From Bromus sterilis (lineage: Eukaryota > Streptophyta > Magnoliopsida > Poales > Poaceae), in assembly GCA_950022295.1 (NCBI GenBank), contig OX465597.1, positions 260,091,016-260,155,015 on the forward strand: DNA of 64,000 bases, in the 5' to 3' direction. The notes beneath the pieces are model-generated. The model saw nothing but the letters and a program-made list of their open reading frames with translations. It made no database searches and had not been told where the DNA came from. Every line of letters begins with the position of its first letter. The stretch's first letter is position 1. Positions 21,631-32,933 of the stretch are shown one piece after another. Position numbers and translations under genes: made by a program.

Positions 21631-21660
21631 CTGGCACGGCCAGGCCCCTGGCCGTGCCAG
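21631..21660. repeat. 30-bp near-perfect palindrome in the Athila LTR
   Basis: CTGGCACGGCCAGG and CCTGGCCGTGCCAG are exact reverse complements separated by two bases. The palindrome sits about 35-60 bases upstream of the TATA-like CTTTTTATTC. The 3' LTR copy keeps only part of it (CCTGGCCGCGCCAGG at about 57720). Confidence 0.8.
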
Positions 21661-22822
21661 GATAGCGCCTGTACCCCTGGTTTCCACCCTTCTCCTTTTT
21701 ATTCTCCGCCACGGGAAACTTCCGAGACAGAACCCTTTTTCGCGATCTCTCCTCTGTTCCACACCGCCACGCTTTTTAGATCTGGAGCACCATCAGGACC
21801 CTTCCCGGCACCCTGCCGGAGGGAGGATCGACCTCCGGGAGCTTCCACTCCACCATGGACGCTTTCCGGATGTGCCATGAGTAGTTTCTTTGGAGCATGG
21901 GTCCGTGATCACAAGATATGTGATGTTCTCATCCCCTCTTTGTTCTTCATGGTTTAGATCTCGTGAGCTTCCCTACATGTTCGAGGCACATATGTATTTT
22001 TTCTGCTTTTGCTATGCTGAGTTTGATGGGATCTGATGGATTATGAGATTATGCTTAGATTATGTTCTGATGGATCTAATGGTATTCTCTTGCATGTTCT
22101 CCATTTCTGTTTATTGCATTGGCCAAGTAGTAGGTAGTGACTCCAAGAGGGAACATTATTCTCGATTATGGGTACATGCCCCTTGATGACAGGCTTGAGT
22201 GAGAGAAAAATGAGTCTAGGGGATGTGCTGTGGCCACAAGGGGGAAAACAACGGTGCTTGTAACCGCGGTTGCAAGGATTGTTTACTTTAGGCAAAGTTC
22301 TTTTTAATGCAGTTGTCTGTTGTTTTGGGTTTACACTTTGGGTGGGGCTCGCAACTTAATACCAGCGAGATATTCTGGATAGATATCTCAAGGTGGATGA
22401 TTAGTAGTAGATGCAGATGGATTTCGGTCTACTTATTTTGGCGTACTGCCCATGCTTATGAGCCTCTTCCTTTCTTAGTAGCATAGTTAGCATTGCGGTG
22501 CATTCATAATCCTGTCAATTTCCCATCTGTAATTTGTGTACCTCACATAGAAGTTTTATCGTCATTTGGTAGAGAGGCATCACTACTGAACATCACGGGA
22601 CCCCGGTCTATATTCTCATCATTGTTTACACGCTCATTTACTTTTCAGTATTTACTTCCAGTTGCTATCATTATCTTTATCTCTTGTGTTTGGTTCATTG
22701 TAAACAACAAGAACGGAGAGATTGACAACCTCTCTAAACTTCGTTGGGAGCAAAGTTAATCGTGTTGTGTGCACGTCCAGGTGAAGTAACCAACCCAGAG
22801 TTGTGAATGGCGCCATTGTTCA

Positions 22823-22827
22823 CTTCA
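22823..22827. repeat. Target-site duplication CTTCA (left copy; right copy 37035-37039)
   Basis: CTTCA precedes TGTCGGGACC at 22828 and follows GATCTGACA at 37034, marking the insertion of the second chromovirus into the Athila 5' LTR. Confidence 0.92.
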
Positions 22828-25800
22828 TGTCGGGACCCGGGGTTAGCGTATGCAAGTACAGTTAAGACATAGTCATATGGAGAGCCGAGAACCGCACCCA
22901 CTTGTCTAAGCAGACAAGGCCAAGCACTAAACATTCTCGGAAAGCATCGTACGTGAGGGGCATCCCATCTAGGCCGGATGATCAACTGTGATGGGTCCTC
23001 ATCGTCCGCACACAAGTCTAATGATATGGGTGGCGAACTCCCATATTCAAAGACAACTCGCCTCAACCATACTATCGACTATCTCAAAACTCTTACATAG
23101 ACTTACTCCAGCCCGATCACTTAGTCGGGGTCTAGGGCGGGCTCGATCATACCACAAAGTGTGCACGAGACGGAGTCTCGGACAATCGCATCGCGATGCC
23201 CCAAGCTGCGCACCTCTAAGGGCCACTTGGTGTATGAAAGACCGCCAGCCAGAACACAACTAAGGTCTCGAAAACCCATACAAAGACATGCAGGTTATAA
23301 ACATACACGCAGCACACATGCCTTGTATGAACAGCAGGTACCATTGCAATTCTCTACAAAGTGTACATTTTATTTATAACTCTTATAGAGTACACACAGA
23401 GATCACATACATGTGATCCAACATTACAACATAAAGCGGAAGCAAATTATGTCTGAGTACAGACAAGTTTAACAAATTGGCTTAAGAAGCCTTATTCAAA
23501 CATAAAGCCCTCCACGAGGGAACCAGTCTGCTGACTGGGACTAAACGAGCTTAACTTCAGTCGTCCAGCTCGATGAAGAAGCCACCTTCGGGGTCAGTGG
23601 CGTCATCTAAAACATAGATTAAGCAAACGTGAGTACAAAGGCGTACTCAGCAAGACTTACATAGGAGCTATACTACTCATGCACATGTATCAAGGTAAAG
23701 GGAGGTGGGGTTTCACTTGCAGAAATGCCAGCTTTGACTTGGCTAATCCTGAACTACGAGTACCAGACTTTGAGGTAAGAAGCGGACACGAGTCCACTAC
23801 TTTCTCCAACCAATACACCACTATGGTGCCTTCCTCGACTTCCCCACGAGAAAGCACGCAATAGCACTCACACTTATCTTGGTGTATTTTAGAAGTATCC
23901 GGTTCAAGTTATCTAATAATCAAGCTAAGCTTTCCAAGTAGTCCATAACCGCGGACGCGGCTATTCGAATAGTTTTGTTAACCTTGCAAGGGTGTACCGC
24001 TACACACACATGATCATCATTTACCGCCTTTGATCTCGACACCATTCAAGGGGTGCCAGCGACGATGCTCACCACAACTGTTACCTCATAGCCTATCTAG
24101 TCCAAGAAAGCCGCCTACTTGGGTTGGCTACCACAATCGTGAACCCGGCCGGTTTACCGAAGTGGACCCAAGCGATGTGTGCGTGGTGCATAAGCCGGTC
24201 TCGGTTGAGCCGTTCTCTCACTTAGCATCCAGGCCACAAGCCTACCAGAACTCCGAACTACTGCGACATTTGGACATCGAAAGGGATGAGTTAATAAGTT
24301 GAGAGGGTCAGTGAGCCCAATGTGTGGTTGTACTCTTCATCTTGGATCACCACACAAGAACTCGGACTTAGGGCGGTGTTCAACGAGACAACCCACCGTG
24401 TACTCCTACACAGCCTCTCATCGTTCACCTTGTATTAGGGTCGATTCACCAACACTTTTCTACCATCATCAACATGATCACTACCATCCCGACTCACATC
24501 ACAGTAACAACATGGTATTATACTAAGCATGCAATAAGCAGTAACATTGCAGGGGCCACATGATATCATTCAACTCCTACATTTGCTAGGATTGTGGTTT
24601 GCTTACTACTGTGACAAAAGATAGGTCATGCAAAGGAATGGGTTCATCTATGCGGTAGAATCGTAACATGGTGATCATCCTATACAATGCATAAGCGAGA
24701 CATGAGAGGGAAGTGGGATTTTATCGACATGATCAATGGGGTTTTGCTTGCCTTGCTGACGAGGTTCGGGTTCTGGATCTTCAGCGAAGGGGGTGACCTC
24801 TTGCTCCGGTTCCACCTCTACTCGACAAACAAAGCACGAAGTAGCAATCAATATGAATGCAATGCTCAAGCACATGATTGAATGTTAATGCTTGAAGTAC
24901 AAGTTTTGATGGGTGAGGCAATTCCATTTAAGTGGAATATATTGCATTTAAAATGCAAATTCAAACTCCACATTTGAATTCAACATTAACCAAGTTATAT
25001 GTGATATAGTTTGATCATTTTGAATTACCTTCAAATGTGTATGATATGCCTCTGATGTGTAAGTGAAATGTAGCATGTTTCCATGGTTCAAGTTGCAAAA
25101 ATATTTGAATTGAATTTGATTTAATTCCATTTAAATCAAATAACAAATGCTACTGATCACATTTTAAATTCAACTCAAACAGAGTTGAAAGTTGCATATT
25201 TGGAAATATAATTTTCTCCTGATCAATTTTCATATATTATTTGTCCAATTTGGAGTTAATATGAATTTTCTATGAATTTCCAAAGTTTGGGGTATTTTCT
25301 GGAATTTCTGGAATTAATAAACCATTTTTCTTTTCTGGAAATTCATTTAATCTATTTACTGCGTCAGGCTGACGTCAAGCTGGCGTCAGGGGGGGCTGAC
25401 AAGGGGGTCCCACCTGTCAGTGACTGGGTTCACTTAACCCGTGGGTTAAGTTAATCCAGTGGCTTAATTAAGCCACTGGGCCCACTGGTCAGTGACCCAG
25501 GAGTCACTAATTAGGTGAAACAGGGGGGGGGGGGGTTAGCACTGACTCGCCGGCGGCTTGACGCCGGCGACTGGAGCGCGGCGGCGCTGCTCGGAAACAC
25601 GTTCCCGTGCATCATTCGATGCGCTGAGACCACGGGAGCGTAGCCCGTGCTCTCGCGCGTCGTCTGGTGCACGCGGGCGACCTCGGGGGTGCCCAAAACG
25701 ACGACGGCGACGTCCTTCCGCGGCGGCCGTGGCACGGGCTTGGGGTGAAACTCGCAGAAGAGCACCATTGAAGCAACCGTAGGGCGCGTTCGAAGCAGAA

Positions 25801-26932
25801 GACCAAGGCGGAGGTGAAGGACAAGACGGTGAGTACGATTGCTTAGCAGTTGAACAGCTCCAACGATCCCGGCGGCGAGAAGCTCCGGCCTTAATGGCAA
25901 AACACGGTACGGAACAAGAGGGTGGCCGTGTAGTAGATGGGGTGAAGCAGAAGCTCACCACGGTTGCAGTGGAGGCGGTGTTGTGGTCGGAGGAGCTCTG
26001 TGGCCGGAGTAATTGACGACGGCGGCTTGCGGTTCCGGCGAGCTCTCGGTGAAGCGTGCGTCGTCCTCGGGCTCGATTAGGACGCCATCTTCTCCAGATC
26101 GGGGTAAACGGCGACGCTGCGCACGATGGACAGGTTCTCCTCGCCTATCTCCGGCGTTGGCTACGGGTTCTTGCGCCGACGAACGGCGGCTGCTCTCGGA
26201 GGAAAAGGGGAAGCGAGGAGGAGGCGCGAGACGAAGCGGCGATGGGGGAAAGTGAGAGAGGGAGCCGAGGGCGTCTCCGTGGCACACTTTGGAGGCTTGG
26301 GGCGGCCTGGAACGTCCTGGGCGTCGAGGTGGCGTCCACGGCGTCGGCGCCGCACCACCGAGCTGCTTGGCAGGGCGGGGTGGAAGACGACAGGGGAGTT
26401 CGGGTGGGCTGGGCCGGCTGGAGAGGTGGGCCTCGCCCCAGGCGAGAGGTAAGCCTTTTTCTTTTTCTCTCTGTTTAATCTTTCCTTTCTTTTTCTGTAA
26501 TTTGTTTTGGCTCTGATAAAAATACCAAACCATTTTATTAAATGCTGAAAACTTTTACATGGCCTCATAATAATATAGACTAGCCACTCATAAACTTTCA
26601 ACATTTTTAAAATTCAAATGATTTGAATTTTAAATCAAATAGGGGGATTTCTTTAATTCCAAGGTACTGTTTGAATATTTGAAAAATCTATGAGCATGGG
26701 GTGGGTCCCACATCACTTGATATGTCATCACACTCATTTATAAGACTTTTCAAAATTCTAACATGAATTTTTGGAAAAGATTTTTATCTGGCCTTTTGAA
26801 TTAATTCATCTGGGGGGTGTTCCTTCTCCCATTTTGATTTTGAATTTGATTTCCAAGATTTCTTTTTGAAATTTTGACATGATGCAAAGGCACTAGCTAA
26901 CCCTAGCACATACCTAACAGAGGGATCTGACA
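22828..26932 (-). repeat. 3' LTR of the right chromovirus (left copy)
   Basis: It begins TGTCGGGACCCGGGG and ends GGGATCTGACA on the plus strand. A GC-rich block (about 25540-26450) lies between AT-rich blocks. A G13 run at about 25525 differs in length from the other copy. Confidence 0.93.
25370..25500. promoter_or_regulatory. Palindrome cluster in the right chromovirus LTR (second copy 35477-35607)
   Basis: In about 130 bases there are the 8-bp palindrome TGACGTCA (25370-25377), the arm pair ACTTAACCC/GGGTTAAGT separated by GT (25432-25451), and a perfect 24-bp palindrome, CCAGTGGCTTAATTAAGCCA followed by CTGG (25456-25479). GTCAGTGAC words lie on both sides. TGACGTCA is a known core for plant bZIP factors, and GTCCCAC and GGGCCCAC resemble TCP sites. 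Function here is inference. All are kept in both LTR copies. Confidence 0.55.
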
Positions 26933-26946
26933 ACTAGCCCCCACTC
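26933..26946 (-). other. Polypurine tract of the right chromovirus
   Basis: On the minus strand GAGTGGGGGCTAGT directly precedes the 3' LTR and overlaps the pol stop at 26934-26936. Confidence 0.8.
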
Positions 26947-29900
26947 AAAAGAATCTCGTCCCGAGATTTAGAAGTCTGCGGGAGGAAGGAGGGGTACTCG
27001 GCAATGAGACGGTCTTCTCTTTCCCACGTGGCTTCTCTTTCAGAGTGGTGTGACCATTGCACTTTCAGAAATCTAATCTTCTGACGACGAGTGACACGCT
27101 CTGCGGAATAAAGAATACGAACGGGGTATTCTCGATAAAAAAGGTCATCTTGGAGATCAAGCGTTTCATGGTCGACTTCGCGGATGGGGTCCTTGAAGCA
27201 ACGCCTGAGTTGGGACACATGGAATACATCATGTACTCGGGAGAGGTGCGGAGGTAGTTCAAGTTGGTAGGCAACTTCTCCACGTTTAGCAATAATGCGG
27301 AAAGGTCCGATGTAACGTGGGGCCAATTTGCCTTTGATACCGAAACGTTGGGTTCCCTTCAAAGGAGTAACCCGAAGGTAAGCCTTCTCATCCAGATTGT
27401 AGCTCTCTTGCCTATGATGGCGATCATAGTAGCTTTTCTGACGAGACTGGGCTGCTTTCAATTGATCACGAACGATGCGAACTTGCTCTTCTGCTTCCTT
27501 GATCATGTCCGGTCCAAAGAATTGTCTTTCACCGGTTTCAGACCAGTTTAGTGGTGTTCGACATCGTCGCCCATATAGGAGTTCAAAAGGAGCCATGTTC
27601 AGACTAGATTGAAAAATATTGTTATAAGCAAATTCAGCATATGGAAGAGAATTCTCCCAATTCTTTCCGAATGAGATAACACAAGCTCTGAGCATGTCTT
27701 CAAGAATTTGGTTAACCCTTTTGACTTGACCGCTAGACTGAGGATGGAAAGCCGTACTAAAGGAGAGATGAGTTCCCATAGCACGTTGGAAGCTTCCCCA
27801 AAATCTAGAGGTGAAAAGGCTACCGCGATCAGAATTGATTTCCAACGGAACACCGTGAAGTGATACAATTCTGGAGATGTACAAGTCCGCTAACTGGCTA
27901 GCAGTTATAGACTCGCGAACCGGAAGGAAGTGAGAAACTTTGGAAAGCCTATCTATGACAACGAAGATGGCATTGTTTCCTTTCTGGGTTCTTGGAAAGC
28001 CTGTGATGAAGTCCATACCGACTTTGTCCCATTTCCACTCAGGAATGGACAAGGGTTGAAGTGTACCAGCAGGTCTTTGATGTTCTGCCTTAATGTGACG
28101 ACAAACATCACATTCGGCAACAAATTGAGCAATGTCTCTCTTCATCCTAGTCCACCAAAATCTCTGGCGTAGATCTCGGTACATTTTTGTGCTACCGGGA
28201 TGAATTGAGAGGGGTGTGTCATGGGCTTCTTTGAGGATGAGTTGCCTTAGTTCCCTATTCTTAGGTACTACTAAACGATTTTCAAAGAATACCGTTCCTT
28301 TTCTATCTGTGGAGAAACATTTAGCAACTCCGCTAGCAATGTTCTCCTTGATCCGGCGAACACCTCGTGCACGCCTTTGGGCAACTATAATTTGATCCTC
28401 AAGAGTTGGTTTCGACACCAAGGTAGAAAGATAGCCATGAGGAACAATTTCAAGGTTGAGTTTGCGAAAGTCCTCATGAAGAAGTGGTTGATACTGCTGT
28501 AACATGAGGTTGTTACAGTACGACTTACGACTTAGTGCATCAGCCATGACATTGGCTTTGCCTGGGGTGTAAGAAATTCCTACGTCGTAATCTTTTATCA
28601 ACTCAATCCAGCGTCTTTGCCTGAGATTAAGATCTGGCTGGGTGAAAATATATTTGAGGCTTTGGTGGTCGGAATAAATCTCACAACGATTACCAAGGAG
28701 GTAATGTCGCCAAATTGTTAGAGCATGAACTACGGCAGCGAGTTCAAGGTCATGGGTAGGATAATTCTCTTCATGTGGCCGCAACTGGCGTGAAGCATAA
28801 GCTACCACATGTCGATCTTGCAGAAGTATGCATCCTAACCCTTGCCGTGATGCATCACAATAGATCTCGAAATCCCTTTTTGTGTCTGGAGGTGCAAGTA
28901 CGGGTGCGGAAGTCAATCTTCTTTTTAGCTCTTGAAAGCTTTCCTCGCACTTGGGAGTCCATTGGAACTTCTTATCTTTCTTGAGGAGTTCAGTTAGAGG
29001 CTTTGCAACTTTAGAAAAGTTCTCGACGAAGCGACGGCAATAGCTGGCTAGGCCAAGAAAACTCCTAACTTGCTTAGCTGATTCAGGTGGAGTCCAGTCA
29101 AGGACGGCCTGAACTCTCTCGGGATTCACAGCAATGCCTTTTGCAGAAATTACGTGGCCTAAGTAGGTCACTTCTGGTTGCCAGAATTCACACTTGGAGA
29201 ATTTAGCGTACAGGCGATGCTCTCTAAGTTTCATCAATACCAGCCTTAAGTGTTTGGCATGATCTTCTTCGTTCTTTGAGTAGATGAGAATATCATCGAG
29301 ATAAACCACAAAAAATTTATCTAGGTACTCCATGAAGATCGAATTCATCAAGCGTGAGAATGTGGCGGGGGCATTGGTCAAACGAAAGGACATGACGGTG
29401 TACTCGTAATGACCATAACGAGTAGTAAAAGCCGTTTTGGGAATGTCCTCGTTTCAGATTCGGATCTGATGATAACCTAATCTCAAATCCATCTTGGAGA
29501 AGACGGAGGATCCTGCAAGTTGATCATAAAGATCATTGATCCTGGGCAGTGGGTATTTGTTCTTTATCGTCGCTAAATTTAGCGGGCGATAGTCTACGCA
29601 CATCCTTTCTGTTCCATCTTTCTTCTTTACGAACAGAACGGGGCAACCCCATGTCGATGAGCTAGGGCGGATGAAGCCTTTTGCCAACGAAGCATCAAGT
29701 TGGGTTTTTAGCTCAGCTAACTCATGTGGGGCCATTTTATATGGGCGTTTGGAAATTGGTGCGGTTCCTGGAACAAGATCCACTATAAATTCTACACATC
29801 TGTCGGGTGGCATGCCCGGCAGCTCTTCAGGAAAGACATCCGGGAAGTCACGAACCACCGGAATATCTTCAAGTTCGGGAAGGGGAAGTACATTCAAAGA

Positions 29901-31400
29901 ATGCACTTGGGTTCTTGTTCTGGGTGAGGTATAGCTGATGGTTTGGCCTGAAGGGTGGGTGAGTTTCACGGATTTGCCTTTGCAATCCAGATAGGCATTT
30001 TGTCTTGATAGCCAATCCATGCCAAGGATTACATCAATGTCTGAAGACTTGAGGGCTATGAGTGAAGCAAGGAATACTAAACCCTCAATTGCAATTTGAT
30101 TACCATGGCTCACTCTATTAGTTTGCCATCTTGACCCTGGAGTTTGAATGACCATCGGGGTGGACAATTCAACAAAGGGTAACTCATGACGAAGTGCATA
30201 ACTTTCCGACATGAATGAATGAGATGCTCCTGGGTCGAAAAGAACGGAAGTAGGAACAAAATTGACTGGGAGCGTACCAAGAATGACGTCAGTGGTGTCG
30301 TCAGTCTGTTCAGCGGCAACCTGGTTCAGACATCCACGAGTTGCGGAAGGGGAGGGTTTGGCGGTGAAGACCTTCTGGGGTGGCTTGCCACGACCATTGT
30401 TGTTGTTGTTGCTGCCTCCGGCACGTGGTGGAGCATTTTGGTTTTGGACCTGGTTCTGGGGGCACTCGCGAGAGTAGTGGCCTGCCTGACCACACTTGTA
30501 ACAAGCTCCGAAAACAGTGCGTGGAGCTGGGTGGTTTGGTGGAGCTGGGTGGAACTGGGTGGGTGGACGAGGCGCCACATAGGATGGCCTCGGGGGGTTG
30601 TTCTGGCGGAACATGCTATTGGGGATCCAAATCTTGCGCTTCTGGGAGCCAGAACTGGATGAACTATCATCTCTGGGGTGTTTGCGAAAGTCGTTGGGGG
30701 TGTTCATCTCCTCTGCCTTGATGGCCTTATTGACAAGGACCTGGAATGTGGAAAAGTCATGAAGGTTGAGCTCGCGACGGAGTCCACTATTGAGGCCACG
30801 ACGGAACCTCTCTTGTTTCTTGGAGTCGGTGGAGACTTCCTCAGTTGCATAACGAGCAAGTCGGTTGAACTCACGACTAAACTCGTCAACTGTTCTTCTG
30901 CCTTGAGTGAGGTTACAGAATTCCTCACGTTTGCGGTACATGAGACCCTTGGGGATGTGGTGCTCGCGGAAGGACGTATAGAATTCCTCCCAAGATGCTG
31001 GTGGTCCAACTGGGCGCATATTCAGAAAATTCTCCCACCAAGAGCTTGCTGCACCTTCAAGGTGATAGGTGGCATAATTGACCTTGTCGCCATCTGCAAC
31101 ATGGCCTGCTAGGAGCTTCCTCTCGATGCTGCGGAGCCAGTCATCGGCGTCAAGGGGCTCGGTGGAGTAACTGAAAACCGAGGGATGAAGCCGGATGAAG
31201 TCGTTCAGAGACACCAGCTCATTGCGCTGCTGAGTGGTGTTGCGTGCGATGACTTCCAGCAGGTGGTGAGAGTCACGGCGGTTCCTCTCGACCTCCATCA
31301 GAACTTGGGCCATCGTGGGTGGGGGTGGAAGGTTGCCTTCCTCTTGGTCGTTCCCACGACCTTGGTTACGACCAATCTGGCCACGTGTTCCTTGAGACAT
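26934..31400 (-). pseudogene. Gag-pol polyprotein of the right chromovirus, one in-frame stop and altered catalytic residues
   Basis: Reading from 31400 downward, gag holds the usual W-rich core and the intact knuckle CYKCGQAGHYSREC (30462-30503). Protease has DPGA at 30227-30238, where DSGA or DTGA is expected. RT begins with YPLPRINDLYD and is cut by TGA at 29454-29456, which replaces the Arg of IRIRNEDIPKT. The frame then continues open to the end with YLDD, RNase H (CDASRQGLG, ELAAV, SDHQSLK), the integrase HHCC module, D in GMDF and SDRG, and GQVKRVNQ where the catalytic Glu should be: Lys is at 27720-27722. The chromodomain-like tail is present. Apart from these changes the 1488-codon frame is continuous, which fits the low LTR divergence. 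Confidence 0.93.
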
Positions 31401-31731
31401 CCTGAAGGTGAAAAACCAAAGTCAAACAGAGTTGATTGAAGAGTCTAATCAAGGTATTGAAGTACTGGAGGGATTACAGAGTAAAGGAAGTAATCATCTT
31501 GACAACATGGTGATAAAAGCATACAAGCCATATATTCACAAGCTGTCATACAAACCATACATCGTTTTAGTACAAGCATTAAGCTAATACAAACGTGATG
31601 AAGATGATACATCCTTCAGAGGCACGCTGACTTCCTATACATTATTTATCTAAGCCTCTGGAACTTAGACACCTTGCTTACAATATACTAGGATACTACT
31701 ACATCCTCACTAAGTAAGACCACAGGCGGTC
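31401..31731 (-). other. Spacer between extra ORF and gag in the right chromovirus
   Basis: There is no ORF of note. On the minus strand it ends TTTGACTTTGGTTTTTCACCTTCAG, one base from the gag ATG, resembling a 3' splice site. It matches the left chromovirus, where CAG touches the gag ATG. Confidence 0.5.
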
Positions 31732-32511
31732 TCACTCATCTCCATCTCCATAGTAGTCCTCATAAACGTTACCCGCGTATCCCGGTAGCTGGAGGTGACC
31801 ATCGGAAAACACGGAGGCTTGTGGACCCTGATATCCATTTGGGCAAGGATTGGGCCTAGGTCCAGCGTAGGGTGGAAGCAAAGGACCACGGGGTGGAAAA
31901 ATGCCTCCAATCTCGGGCCAAGCAACTCGAGAAGGCATCTGGGTCCTTACAGGATAGATCGCATCGTACTCCACTGATCCCACGCTCACAAAGGGTGCCA
32001 AGAGCGTCAGTGCTCGATACAGACGAACACGAGTAGCGTGGAGCTCAAAACGGAGAGCACGTGCATCACGATCTCTGTCACTAGCAAACCTAGCAGTCAC
32101 CTGGAGTGCTGGATCCTCTGCGGAGTGATCTGAGTAGAGTCCGGTGTAATATCCCTCCTCTCCTGGAAGTGCAGCAGGGATATAGCGGAAAGAAGTCTCT
32201 CTCAGCATGGTGTGCTCCTCTCTCAGCAGTGTAATACATGAATATGCAGCATCCTGCACAGCCATGTTCTCGGTAACGCCGATGCCATGTCCAAAGTGGA
32301 TAGGCTGGGTGACTCCAACGTGGTGCGGGTAGATCCGGACAATGCAGTGGAACTGCGTCTGGTTGAAGTCCTGGAACTACTCCTCGATGGTGTACTCAGG
32401 GTACCATCGATATCCCACATAGGACATCATCTCGATCAACGTGGCGGGATGGCCACGCACACCGAGGCACCTGGTCAAACGAACAATCTGCCGAGGGGGA
32501 AGATCTGCCAT
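31732..32511 (-). pseudogene. Extra ORF between primer site and gag of the right chromovirus (unknown function), one stop
   Basis: From ATG at 32511 the minus strand is open for 44 codons. It meets TAG at 32377-32379, probably a former CAG because the next residues are FQDFNQTQFHC, and then stays open to 31732, about 260 codons in all. The N-terminus begins MADLPPRQIVRLTRCLG and contains a YRWYPEYTIEE stretch. The middle is helical and charged. The C-terminal third is rich in Pro, Gly and Tyr and ends in an acidic EDYYGDGDE tail. I do not recognise the family. It lies in the same position as the 232-residue ORF of the left chromovirus; similarity between the two is weak by eye. A textbook pyrimidine tract plus CAG directly abuts the ATG. 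Confidence 0.6.
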
Positions 32512-32836
32512 CTGAAACAGAAAGGAGTTTGCAAATGCATCAGATTATGAGATAAACCTGGAATGACTCGGACAGCATAACGGCTGTAATTGTAAGAAAT
32601 GACAATTTCTTTCAATCATGAAAACAGCACTTACATAATATGATTTAAGAAATCAGCATTATAACAATGCTAGGAAAACCTGACACAACTTTCTTATGGC
32701 TATAATGAAGCAATCAACGAGATGTGCTAAACAGACAGAGGAGAGCCTAGTCCTATCTTCCCGTAGAATAAGATGAGGGTGACTCAGAACTCAGAACGAA
32801 GGGGGTAAGGAGAAAAAAGAAGCCTTACGTTGTTAC
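32512..32836 (-). other. Putative intron in the leader of the right chromovirus
   Basis: On the minus strand AAG/GTAACA at 32836 is a plausible donor; a second, GTAAGG, is at 32828. CTCCTTTCTGTTTCAG ends at 32512, directly before the extra-ORF ATG. Removal would give a short leader joined to that ORF. It is predicted from sequence only. Confidence 0.4.
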
Positions 32837-32917
32837 CTTATATACCCAGAGTAACTATATAACTATAGCAAGCTAGACTCGACTTCGGCCAAGGCTACTA
32901 GTCCTACAGTCAGTCCT

Positions 32918-32929
32918 GCTCTGATACCA
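32918..32929 (-). other. Primer-binding site of the right chromovirus
   Basis: The plus strand reads GCTCTGATACCA, four bases from the LTR at 32934. On the minus strand it is TGGTATCAGAGC (initiator tRNA-Met). Confidence 0.92.
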
Positions 32930-32933
32930 AGTC

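Larger units (their letters stand above)
21339..22827 (+). repeat. 5' LTR of the outer Athila element, first part
   Basis: It matches the start of the 3' LTR at 57457 and the tail at 63849-64000. The downstream edge at 22827 is the chromovirus insertion point, with CTTCA at 22823-22827 duplicated at 37035-37039. A GC-rich core with hairpins (21580-21680) precedes CTTTTTATTCTCC, a weak TATA-like element near 21695. Confidence 0.85.

Noticed and set aside
22734..23379. Conserved short frames repeated at 32873-33485
   Set aside because: The repetition is explained by the two LTRs of one retrotransposon; there is no sign of coding.
25511..26604. Long open frames on both strands in the right chromovirus LTR
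   Set aside because: They come from GC-rich LTR composition. The two LTR copies (also 35618-36706) carry indels that change the frames.
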